Translations under genes and position numbers: made by a program
In this document: positions 1 to 7,572 of the stretch, in pieces
Layout of the letters: each line of letters opens with the position of its first letter
Position numbering within the stretch: the stretch's first letter is position 1
NCBI GenBank assembly: GCA_019636735.1
Contig: JAHBWY010000002.1
Span: 372,001 to 436,000 of the forward strand
Origin: Phycisphaeraceae bacterium
Lineage (GTDB): Bacteria; Planctomycetota; Phycisphaerae; Phycisphaerales; SM1A02
Direction of reading: 5' to 3'
DNA length: 64,000 bases
Notes under the pieces: model-generated
What the model saw: the letters and a program-made list of their open reading frames with translations, nothing else
Database searches by the model: none
What the model was told of the DNA's origin: nothing

Positions 1-358
1 AGAGTTGCACCTTGAAGGCCTGATCCTTCATGGACCAGTCCATCAGCTTGTCCGACCAGAACGCAGCGCTGAGGAAGCCGCTTCGATTCGCGCGAGCCCT
101 GTCGAGCATCTCTCGCCCGACCTTGAGCAGTTCGCTGGTGAAGGCGGACTCTTCACTCTCGACCAGGCGCGCCGGACCCCGGCGCGAGACGGGCGATGAC
201 GAAGATCCCGATGGGCCGTCCTGATCATCAAGGGCCCGCCCGCCACGCCCGTCGGATGAGTCGGCGCCGAACGAGGAGGATCCTGACGAGGCGGATCCGG
301 ATGAGGGTGGCGCGGGAGCGACGGTGGCGCGCGACTTGCGCTTGGAGAAGAGACCCAT
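1..358 (-). CDS. PutA-like proline dehydrogenase, N-terminal part (cut by window edge)
   Basis: Only the first 119 codons are present; the gene continues beyond base 1. Translation from the ATG at 358 gives a basic start (MGLFSKRKSR), about 50 residues rich in Ser, Gly and Asp, then a segment that ends with FWSDKLMDWSMKDQAFKVQL. That last segment resembles the conserved start of PutA-type proline dehydrogenase / pyrroline-5-carboxylate dehydrogenase proteins, where a W(S/A)MKDEAFK-like motif precedes the FRFVD segment of the barrel. Proline catabolism to glutamate is therefore the likely role, but no catalytic residue lies in the window. The low-complexity N-terminus probably is a disordered tail. 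A TATACT hexamer lies 11 bases upstream of the ATG (369-374 on the minus strand). Confidence 0.6.
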   Translation of the reverse strand, partial: MGLFSKRKSRATVAPAPPSSGSASSGSSSFGADSSDGRGGRALDDQDGPSGSSSSPVSRRGPARLVESEESAFTSELLKVGREMLDRARANRSGFLSAAFWSDKLMDWSMKDQAFKVQL

Positions 359-404
359 GGGAGGCGGAAGTATAGAAGGGGGCCCCCGTCACTCCTCGGC
401 GTCA

Positions 405-446
405 GTCATCGTCGCCGCCGATCTCCCGACCGACGGCGACGATGGC
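405..446 (-). terminator. strong stem-loop downstream of catalase
   Basis: Bases 405-417 pair with 434-446 (13 pairs including one G-U; the core ATCGTCGCCG / CGGCGACGAT is perfect) around a 16-base loop. It begins 21 bases past the catalase stop on the minus strand. There is no U-run after it, so it is either a GC-rich terminator of non-classical type or an mRNA 3' stabiliser. A perfect 10-base palindrome of G5C5 follows at 378-387. Confidence 0.45.
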
Positions 447-466
447 CCCGATTCCGCCGCAGGCGG

Positions 467-1993
467 TCAGGCGTGCGCCGCCTCCGGCACCGAGCCGAGG
501 GCCGACAGGTCGACACCAAGGGCGGCCGCGACTCGCTTGCCGTAATCCTCGTCCGCACGGAAGAAGTGGCAGAGCTGACGCAACTGCACCTCCATGCGGG
601 CCTGCCCGAGCGCGCCGGCGATGCGAGCGGCAAGGCGATCGCGATGAGCCGAATCGAACATCCGGTAGAGATTGCCCGGCTGGGTGTAGTCGTCGTGATC
701 GAACGTGCTGTCGAAGCGATCGACGATCGTCTCACCGAGTTTCCACGCGGGGTCGGCAAAGGTCGGCTCGGGCTTCGGCGCCGAAGCGTGGCTGTTGGGC
801 CAGTAGTTCGGCGCCGAGCCGTAGTTCGCGGCATTGGCCTGTGCGCCATCGCGAATGTAGTTCATCACCGGGCAGCGCGGCGCATTCACCGGAATCTGAT
901 GATGGTTGACGCCAAGCCGATGGAGATGCGTGTCGGCGTAGGACATGAGCCGCGCCTGGAGCATCTTGTCGGGGCTCGGCCCGATGCCGGGCACGAGCGC
1001 CGATGGCTTGAACGCCGCCTGCTCCACCTCGGCGAAGTAGTTCTTCGGGTTTCGGTTGAGTTCCATCTCGCCGACCTCAATCAGCGGGAACTCCTTCTGC
1101 GGCCAGACCTTGGTCAGGTCGAAGGGATTCCAGTGGAATCCATCCGCCTGCGCCTGCGTCATCACCTGAATGCAGACGCGCCACTTCGGGAAGTCGCCGC
1201 CCTCGATCGCCTCGAAGAGATCGCGCTGATGGCTCTCGCGGTCGCGGCCGATGAGCTCCGCGGACTCCTGATCGGTGAGATTCCGAATGCCCTGCTTCGA
1301 CTTGAAGTGGAACTTGCACCAGACGCGCTCGCCCGCAGCATTGATGAGCGAATAGGTGTGGCTGCCGAAGCCGTGAAGATGGCGGTAGGTCGCGGGAATG
1401 CCGCGATCACTGAAGAGAATTGTCACCTGGTGGAGCGCCTCGGGACAGAGCGACCAGAAGTCCCACTGCATATCCATGTCGCGCAGATTCGTCTGCGGGT
1501 GACGCTTCTGCGTGTGAATGAAGTTCTGGAACTTGTAGGGGTCACGCACAAAGAAGACGGGCGTGTTGTTGCCGACGAGATCCCAGTTGCCCTCGTCGGT
1601 GTAGAACTTCACGGCAAAGCCGCGGACATCGCGCTCGGCGTCGGCGGCTCCGCGCTCGCCCGCCACCGTCGAGAAGCGGAGAAAGAGCTCCGTCGTCTTG
1701 CCGACTCGGCTGAAGATCGACGCCCGGGTGTATTTCGAGATGTCCTTCGTGACGGTGAAGGTGCCGTAGGCGCCAGACCCCTTGGCGTGGACGACGCGCT
1801 CGGGAATCCGCTCGCGATTGAAGTGCTGCATCTGCTCGAGCAGCGCCACATCCTGCATGAGCAGCGGTCCGCGCGGGCCGGCGGTCAGCGCCTGCTGCAC
1901 GCCGATGGGCGCGCCATTGGCAGTCGTGAGGACGGGGCACTTCGGCTCGACAGCGCCGTTCGGGCGCGGGGAGGGGTTCGATCGCTCGGTCAT
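467..1993 (-). CDS. katA: monofunctional haem catalase
   Basis: Decomposes hydrogen peroxide to water and oxygen in the cytoplasm. The 508-residue product matches small-subunit clade catalases along its length. Visible landmarks are the distal haem histidine in RVVHAKG (about residue 69), the active-site asparagine region GNNTPVFFVRD (about 141-151), and the proximal haem tyrosine segment RLMSYADTHLHRLG. The ATG at 1993 was chosen because GAGGAG lies 7 bases upstream; an in-frame TTG at 2011 would overlap that ribosome binding site region. A possible -10 (TAGACT) is at 2036-2041 on the minus strand. The gene appears monocistronic. No fused domains; the C-terminus (about residue 430 on) is the normal catalase helical tail. 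Confidence 0.97.
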   Translation of the reverse strand: MTERSNPSPRPNGAVEPKCPVLTTANGAPIGVQQALTAGPRGPLLMQDVALLEQMQHFNRERIPERVVHAKGSGAYGTFTVTKDISKYTRASIFSRVGKTTELFLRFSTVAGERGAADAERDVRGFAVKFYTDEGNWDLVGNNTPVFFVRDPYKFQNFIHTQKRHPQTNLRDMDMQWDFWSLCPEALHQVTILFSDRGIPATYRHLHGFGSHTYSLINAAGERVWCKFHFKSKQGIRNLTDQESAELIGRDRESHQRDLFEAIEGGDFPKWRVCIQVMTQAQADGFHWNPFDLTKVWPQKEFPLIEVGEMELNRNPKNYFAEVEQAAFKPSALVPGIGPSPDKMLQARLMSYADTHLHRLGVNHHQIPVNAPRCPVMNYIRDGAQANAANYGSAPNYWPNSHASAPKPEPTFADPAWKLGETIVDRFDSTFDHDDYTQPGNLYRMFDSAHRDRLAARIAGALGQARMEVQLRQLCHFFRADEDYGKRVAAALGVDLSALGSVPEAAHA

Positions 1994-2118
1994 CGTGGTC
2001 TCCTCGTTCAAAAATTGGGGTTGGAGCAGGGCGGAAGTCTAGGTTCGCCCGAGGGGGGCGAGTGGATCGAACCGCGACTTGAATTCCGGATCTGGCATCA
2101 TGTTCGAGGCCAGAGGGC

Positions 2119-3645
2119 TCAATGCGCCGCGTGATTCATCGCACCGAGGGCTCGGCGATAGATCGTCTCGCAGCGCCGGGCTGCGCCATCCCAGTTGATG
2201 CCGCGCACCTCGAAGTAGCCATGGTCTCGGAGCGTGTTCTGAAGGGGCGGATAGCGCAGCACGGCGACGATCTTGTTCGCCATGTCGCTGACATCCCAGA
2301 AATTGCACTTGAGGGCATTCACGAGGATCTCGCTCACGCCGCTCGTGCGGCTGATCAGCACGGGCACGCGATGGCTCATCGCCTCGAGGGGGGCGATGCC
2401 GAAGGGTTCACTCACGCTCGGCATGACATAGAGGTCGGCCATGCTGAAGACGCGCTGAATGTCCTTGCCGCGCAGGAATCCCGTGAAGAGCACCTTGGAG
2501 CCGATGCCGAGCGCGGCGGCCATCTCGATCATGCGCTGCGCCTGATCGCCCGATCCGGCGACGACGAACTTCACATCGTCCATGACATCGAGCACCTTCT
2601 TGGCCGCCTGAATGAAGTACTCCGGGCCCTTCTGCATGGTGATGCGGCCGAAGTAGAGGACGATTCGATCGCCCTTCTCGATGCCTGCGATGCCGACCGC
2701 GCGGGGATCGAGGTCGACGCCGTTGTAGACGACATCGATCTTGTCCGGTGAGACGCCGTAGCGGTTCACGCAGAGGTTCTTGGTGAGCATGCTCACCGCG
2801 ATGACGCGCACCGCGCCGTGCATGCCCCGCCGTTCGATGTTGTAGACGGGCTGATTGACATGCTCGCCGGAGCGGTCGAACTCGGTGCTGTGAATATGAC
2901 AGACGAGCGGTTTGCCCGTCAGTCGCGCGACCGCGAGTCCCGCGGGATAGGTGAGCCAATCGTGGGCGTGGATCACATCGAAGTCGAGGGTCTTCGAGAC
3001 CTTGGCGCAGAAGCGCGCGTAGCGCTCCGCCTGACCGATGAGGTCGCCCTCGTAGTCGGAGCGCGTGGGAGGCGGGGTGATGTCCGCCTCGGAGTCGAAG
3101 GCTGGTGCCGCCGAGGCTTCGGGGACGGCCTCGTAAAGCGCCAGTTCGCGTTCGAGCGTCTCGGCGTCCATGGCCCGAAGCGAGTGCTGGAGCAGGCGCC
3201 GGTGTCTTGACGCGGCGATGAGCGAACCCAGACGCGACGAGAGTCCACCCGGCCCGTAGACCGAAGACTCCGAGCGGCGCGGCTCAGGTGTCGCCAGCGG
3301 ACCGAGGATGGAGAGCCGGCCCTCGGCCGTCACTCCGCTCGACGCGGAGCGATCAATGCCATGGAGACCTCCCGGCGGCTCCGGTGCGCCGGGTTGCGGC
3401 TCCACGCAAAAGGGCGCGGCCGTCGGGAATCCCGCGGCGTCCTCGGGGCGAGGCTCGCCCGGCGAGATGAGCCGAACATGCGAGGCGTAGCTCGGATCGA
3501 TCTGCTTGGGCAGGACGAAGGTGACCTCCATCCCCATGCGCGACATCGCGCGGGTCAACCCATAGCACGCCGTTCCCAGGCCACCCGTGATGAATGGCGG
3601 GAACTCCCATCCGAGCATGAGCACCCGCAGGGATGCCACGTTCAC
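2119..3645 (-). CDS. glycosyltransferase family 4 / glycogen synthase-like
   Basis: A GT-B fold glycosyltransferase of 508 residues. The N-terminus (LMLGWEFPPFITGGLGTACYGL) has the nucleotide-sugar glycine loop seen in starch/glycogen synthases. The C-terminal half carries GRITMQKGPEYFIQAAKKV and the E-x7-E-type motif EPFGIAPLEAMSHRVPVLIS that binds the sugar nucleotide. Between them, roughly residues 75-190 form a poorly conserved Pro/Ser/Glu-rich stretch before DFDVIHAHDWLTYPAG. Acceptor and donor cannot be read from sequence; glycogen or another alpha-glucan is a reasonable guess. It starts at a GTG with AAGAGGA upstream, overlapping the stop of the preceding gene by four bases (GTGA), so the two are translationally coupled. 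Confidence 0.85.
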   Translation of the reverse strand: MNVASLRVLMLGWEFPPFITGGLGTACYGLTRAMSRMGMEVTFVLPKQIDPSYASHVRLISPGEPRPEDAAGFPTAAPFCVEPQPGAPEPPGGLHGIDRSASSGVTAEGRLSILGPLATPEPRRSESSVYGPGGLSSRLGSLIAASRHRRLLQHSLRAMDAETLERELALYEAVPEASAAPAFDSEADITPPPTRSDYEGDLIGQAERYARFCAKVSKTLDFDVIHAHDWLTYPAGLAVARLTGKPLVCHIHSTEFDRSGEHVNQPVYNIERRGMHGAVRVIAVSMLTKNLCVNRYGVSPDKIDVVYNGVDLDPRAVGIAGIEKGDRIVLYFGRITMQKGPEYFIQAAKKVLDVMDDVKFVVAGSGDQAQRMIEMAAALGIGSKVLFTGFLRGKDIQRVFSMADLYVMPSVSEPFGIAPLEAMSHRVPVLISRTSGVSEILVNALKCNFWDVSDMANKIVAVLRYPPLQNTLRDHGYFEVRGINWDGAARRCETIYRRALGAMNHAAH

Positions 3646-4091
3646 TCCTCTTCGTCCGCGCCTGACATATCGCCAAGATTCCGGAAGGTCGCCTCAAACG
3701 CCAGCAGGTAGCGCGAGATGAGTTCGGAATCGTGGCCGTCAGGCAGCCGTACATCGAAGGTGTAGAGGCGATCGTCCGATCGATAGTGACGAACCGGCGG
3801 AGGAACGGTCTCGACACCGAACTCGACCAGTTCCTCTTCAAAGAGCTCCTCCATCGCATCGCCCGTGTGCATCAGGTCAGACTCGATCGACTCGGAAAGC
3901 CATCGATCGGGAGTGACCAGCGTCAGGTGCCATGCATCGTCGCGGAACTCCACGCAGTACCACGCCTCAGCGGCTGCGTCGGCGGCGGCGCAGCGAAGTC
4001 GGGGGCCCTGGAGTTCGATCGCGCCAAAGGCCTTGGAGGCCTTGGCTCGTTCGGCGAGGTCCTTGAGGAAGTCCTGGTCGATGGCACGCAT
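3642..4091 (-). CDS. conserved hypothetical protein coupled to glycosyltransferase
   Basis: A 149-residue, strongly acidic protein with no motif I recognise and no signal peptide or membrane segment. It looks like a mixed alpha/beta domain with several tryptophans and tyrosines (AEAWYCVEFRDDAWHL, DRLYTFDVRLPDG). The ATG at 4091 (MRAIDQDFL) is preferred because sequence further upstream is low-complexity and would run into the divergent prmC leader. Its stop overlaps the glycosyltransferase start by four bases, so it may assist or regulate that enzyme; this is inference from position only. Confidence 0.7.
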   Translation of the reverse strand: MRAIDQDFLKDLAERAKASKAFGAIELQGPRLRCAAADAAAEAWYCVEFRDDAWHLTLVTPDRWLSESIESDLMHTGDAMEELFEEELVEFGVETVPPPVRHYRSDDRLYTFDVRLPDGHDSELISRYLLAFEATFRNLGDMSGADEEE

Positions 4092-4180
4092 GGCACTGGG
4101 AGCGGCGGAGCGGGGAGCGGGAAGGGAAGGGGCGAACAGTGTACCCGTTTCCCCGACTACGCTCGCAGGCAGGAGATCGC

Positions 4181-5107
4181 ATGGATGCACCCGCGCCAGT
4201 GAGGAACACGGAGGAGCCCTGGACCACGACGCGCCTGCTTCGATGGATGCACGAGCACTTCGAGCGTCAGCGCATTGACGCCCCGCGGGTCTGTGCCGAG
4301 ATGCTGCTTGCTCGGGCGCTCGGTTGCGATCGCATGCGGCTCTACATGGATCCGCAACGGCCCGCGAGCGCCGAGGAGCGGGCGCTCCTGCGCGACTTTG
4401 TGCGCCGCGTCGTGGCGCATGAGCCCGTCCAGTTCGTGGTGGGCGAGGCCTGGTTCTTCGGACGGCCCTTCCGAGTTTCGCCGGCGACCCTCATTCCGAG
4501 GCCGGCCACCGAGCGGCTTGTGGAGGAAGCCATCACGCATCTGCGCGCCGTGCATGGCGCATCGGATGGCGCGTCAGAGCCTTCTCGTGTGCTCGACCTC
4601 TGTACCGGAACCGGGTGCATCGCCATCTCGCTGCTTCGCACCAAGGGGTTCAGCGTGGCCATCACCGCGAGCGACTTCGCCCCGGACGCGCTCGACCTCG
4701 CGCGAGAGAACGCGCGCCGGCATGGCGTGGAGGAGCGCCTCACGCTGCTCCAAGGCGATCTCTATGCGGCCCTTTCACCGAATCACTCCAAGTTCCACCT
4801 GATCGCCTCGAACCCTCCCTATGTCGCCGATTCGGAGTGGGATGACCTTGAGCCGAATGTGCGATTGCACGAGCCGCCGCTCGCGCTTCGAGGTGGAGCC
4901 GATGGCCTCGACCTGGTGCGGCGCGTCGTGACCGAGGCGCCTGCATACCTTGAGCCTGGCGGGCTGCTGCTCGTCGAGATCGGTCACGCGCAGCGCGACG
5001 CCGCGCTCGATATCGCCGCAGAGACACAGGGCCTCACTCAGGCGGAAGTCCTTCCTGATCACGAGGGATTCAATCGAGTGCTGCGGGCGCGAGCCGCCGT
5101 CTCCTGA
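4181..5107 (+). CDS. prmC: peptide chain release factor N5-glutamine methyltransferase
   Basis: Methylates the glutamine of the GGQ motif in release factors RF1 and RF2 using S-adenosylmethionine. The 308-residue protein has an N-terminal helical domain (TTRLLRWMHEHFERQRIDAPRVCAEMLLA, typical of HemK/PrmC), a linker ending IPRPATERLVE, the SAM motif VLDLCTGTGCIAISLL and the catalytic NPPYV motif, followed by the usual EPPLALRGGADGLDLVR segment. The ATG at 4181 has AGGAG ten bases upstream. It is transcribed divergently from the gene at 3642-4091. It is not next to prfA, its common partner. Confidence 0.95.
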   Translation: MDAPAPVRNTEEPWTTTRLLRWMHEHFERQRIDAPRVCAEMLLARALGCDRMRLYMDPQRPASAEERALLRDFVRRVVAHEPVQFVVGEAWFFGRPFRVSPATLIPRPATERLVEEAITHLRAVHGASDGASEPSRVLDLCTGTGCIAISLLRTKGFSVAITASDFAPDALDLARENARRHGVEERLTLLQGDLYAALSPNHSKFHLIASNPPYVADSEWDDLEPNVRLHEPPLALRGGADGLDLVRRVVTEAPAYLEPGGLLLVEIGHAQRDAALDIAAETQGLTQAEVLPDHEGFNRVLRARAAVS

Positions 5108-5144
5108 CCGCGAGAGTGTTCTGCGGGCGAGCAATCGCGGCGGA

Positions 5145-6671
5145 TCAGCCCGCGGGTAGGCCAGCGTCGGTCTCAGGGCTCAGCGCCTTCCGCACTTCTT
5201 CCACGAGCTGCGTTGCCTGGAATGGCTTGAAGAGGAAGCAACTCAGACCCTCCTGACTCGACCGCACGATCGAGTGATTCGGGTCGTAACCGAAGCCGGT
5301 CATCAGGATGACGGCCGTGGCGGGAGAGGCATCCTTGGCGGCACGGAAGATCTCGTAGCCATTGCGATCGGGAATCCGCACATCGCTCAGGACCAGTTCG
5401 AATGGCCGGCTGGCCGCGGCCGCCTTCTGGATGGCCTCGATCGCCGCGACACCGGAACCGAAGCCTTCGACGAGCGCGCCGGCATCGCCGAGCACGCTCT
5501 GGATCGTCTCTCGAATGGGGGCCTCATCGTCGGCCACAAGCACGCGTCGCCCGGAGATGACCGTGTCCTTGCCGCGCTCGCGGTCGAGGCGATCGAGCCC
5601 CAGCACGCTGCGAGGACCGGAGGTGCAGTTGCGGACTCGCTCTTCGACCGATTCGAGCGATCGCTCGATCTCGGTGAGAATCGACGCGGCATCGGCGTCG
5701 TCGCCAAGTCGCAGTCGCAGGCGCGAGAGGCCATTCCGAACGGCGTGGACGGGAACGGCCATCTCCTCGCGGAGAGAGCCGGAGACGCGCTGATTCGTCG
5801 TGTAGCGCTCGACGATCAGCATGTCGAGGATCGTGAGCGCCATGGCGGTGTAGCGCCCATAAAGCTCGAGCAGCAGGCGATCTTCATCATCGAACTTCGA
5901 CGCGCTCGTGGATTCGAGGTTGAGCGTGCCCACCACGCGCTCATCGAGCTTGAGCGCGACCACCAGGCTGCTCTTCGCGTTGGTGAGCCCCGTCATGTAG
6001 CGGGGTTCATTCGAGATGTCGGGGGTGAGAATGCTCTCACCGGACGACGCCACGACGCCCGTGAGGCCATTGCCCTCGGGTCGCGCAAAGAGATTCGTTC
6101 CGATCCGCAGCGGCTCGATGCCATGTCCGATCACGAGCTCAAGCTGCCCCGACTCGCGATTGAGCAGTCGCAGCTCGAAGTGATCGCTGCCGAAAATCGA
6201 CTTCAGCGCCTGCGTAATACGACCTTCCAGAAGCTTGAGCCGCTCGGCGACATTGAGGGGATTCAGAATTCGCGCATCGAGCGCGAGCAGCGAAGCTCCG
6301 GCGGTGTCAATGGCGCGGACGCGATCGGCGAGGCGCTCCCGCGCCGTGGTTTCGCACAGTACGCCGACGGCGCGGAGGGTGGCGCCGGGTCCGCCAACGA
6401 AGGGGGAGATGATGACTTCGAAGCGCCGGCTGGCGACGCTGAATCGCCGCGTATGAGCGCGACGCGGCACGGCCATGCCGTCGCGCATCTGGTCGCGGCA
6501 GGCGTCGCTGAAGCGCGCCATCACTTCCGGTGGCTGCGCGGCGAGCCGGTTGTTCATCCAGAGGATTTCGCCCGAGGCCTCGACGACACCGACACCATCC
6601 GCGATGGCCTCGATGAGTTGCGGGACATCGCCGGTCGTGGCAGCTTCAGGTGGGGCGTCGGATGAAGTCAT
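5145..6671 (-). CDS. PAS-GAF-receiver domain signalling protein
   Basis: A 508-residue cytoplasmic protein. Residues about 17-108 look like a PAS domain, about 140-285 a GAF domain (RPEGNGLTGVVASSGESILTPD), about 295-350 a helical region that resembles a histidine-kinase dimerisation helix pair but has no LxHExRTPL-type motif, and 375-500 a response-regulator receiver domain. The receiver keeps the acidic pair (VADDEAPIR, 381-382), the phospho-acceptor Asp430 (LVLSDVRIPDRNG), Thr (ILMTGFG) and Lys (FLFKPF). There is no HATPase domain, so it cannot itself be a kinase; an outside kinase must phosphorylate the receiver. A TATACT hexamer is 56 bases upstream (6727-6732, minus). Nothing nearby names its pathway. 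Confidence 0.82.
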   Translation of the reverse strand: MTSSDAPPEAATTGDVPQLIEAIADGVGVVEASGEILWMNNRLAAQPPEVMARFSDACRDQMRDGMAVPRRAHTRRFSVASRRFEVIISPFVGGPGATLRAVGVLCETTARERLADRVRAIDTAGASLLALDARILNPLNVAERLKLLEGRITQALKSIFGSDHFELRLLNRESGQLELVIGHGIEPLRIGTNLFARPEGNGLTGVVASSGESILTPDISNEPRYMTGLTNAKSSLVVALKLDERVVGTLNLESTSASKFDDEDRLLLELYGRYTAMALTILDMLIVERYTTNQRVSGSLREEMAVPVHAVRNGLSRLRLRLGDDADAASILTEIERSLESVEERVRNCTSGPRSVLGLDRLDRERGKDTVISGRRVLVADDEAPIRETIQSVLGDAGALVEGFGSGVAAIEAIQKAAAASRPFELVLSDVRIPDRNGYEIFRAAKDASPATAVILMTGFGYDPNHSIVRSSQEGLSCFLFKPFQATQLVEEVRKALSPETDAGLPAG

Positions 6672-6852
6672 GGGTCAACTGCCAGAGGGGTCCGGTCGCA
6701 ACCGGGCGGGCAGGGGAGAACCGCCGAGTATAGATCGGCACGACGGCCCTTCCCGCGCGAGTAGACTTCGAAACTCTCGCTCCAGACGATGCGTGAACGC
6801 CGTCCGGTGCGAGAGTTCCCGGAACACGGAACGCACCTGGACGCGGCCCCGC

Positions 6853-7572
6853 ATGATCGATCTAGAAGGCGTGAGCAGACGATTCGGAACGGTCGCCGCA
6901 GTGCGAGAGCTTTCGTTCCGCGTGCCGGCGGGGGTGCTGTGCGGCTTTCTCGGTCCCAACGGAGCCGGCAAGAGCACCACCATTCGCATGATCGCCGGGG
7001 CGATCGCCCCCGACGAGGGGCGGATCACGCTCTGCGGCCGTGACTTGGGAAGCGATCGGGCGGGGGCCCTCTCAACGCTCGGGTGGCTTCCCGAGCACGC
7101 GCCACTGCCCGGTGAACTCCGAGTCGAGGAGATGCTCAGCCTGCGCGCCCGCATGTATGGGTTGAGCGGAGGCGAGCGGCGCGACGCGGTCGACTTCGCG
7201 ATTCGGGCTTCCGGCGTGGCGCCGATGCGTCGGCGCCTCTGCGGACAGCTCAGCAAGGGGTTCAGGCAGCGAGCGGGCCTGGCTGCGGCGATCGTGCATC
7301 GCCCGCGCGTCCTGGTGCTCGATGAGCCGACCTCGGGGCTCGACCCCGGTCAGATCGACGACTTTCGTTCACTGCTCCGCTCGCTGAAGGGGGAGACGAC
7401 GGTGCTGCTCTCAACCCATGTCCTCTCGGAGGTCGAGTCACTCTGCGAGCGCGTGGTGGTGATTGATCGAGGCACCCTCCTCGCCGATGGCGAGGTCGAT
7501 CACTTCCGGCGCGGCGGCGCGGACACGCTCGAAGATCTCTATCGCGGTCTTCTCGGCGGGCGACTGCAATGA
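6853..7572 (+). CDS. ABC transporter ATP-binding protein, GldA-like
   Basis: A 239-residue ABC ATPase with Walker A GPNGAGKST, signature LSKGFRQR (a variant of LSGGQ usual in the ABC-2/GldA/NatA group), Walker B VLVLDEPTSGLDP and the switch histidine in LLSTHVLSEVE. The ATG at 6853 gives the usual MIDLEGVSRRFG start of the family. It is the first of three overlapping genes: its last bases overlap the permease-GldG fusion as ATGA at 7569. It probably powers the export or conformational cycle of that permease at the inner membrane. Confidence 0.93.
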   Translation: MIDLEGVSRRFGTVAAVRELSFRVPAGVLCGFLGPNGAGKSTTIRMIAGAIAPDEGRITLCGRDLGSDRAGALSTLGWLPEHAPLPGELRVEEMLSLRARMYGLSGGERRDAVDFAIRASGVAPMRRRLCGQLSKGFRQRAGLAAAIVHRPRVLVLDEPTSGLDPGQIDDFRSLLRSLKGETTVLLSTHVLSEVESLCERVVVIDRGTLLADGEVDHFRRGGADTLEDLYRGLLGGRLQ

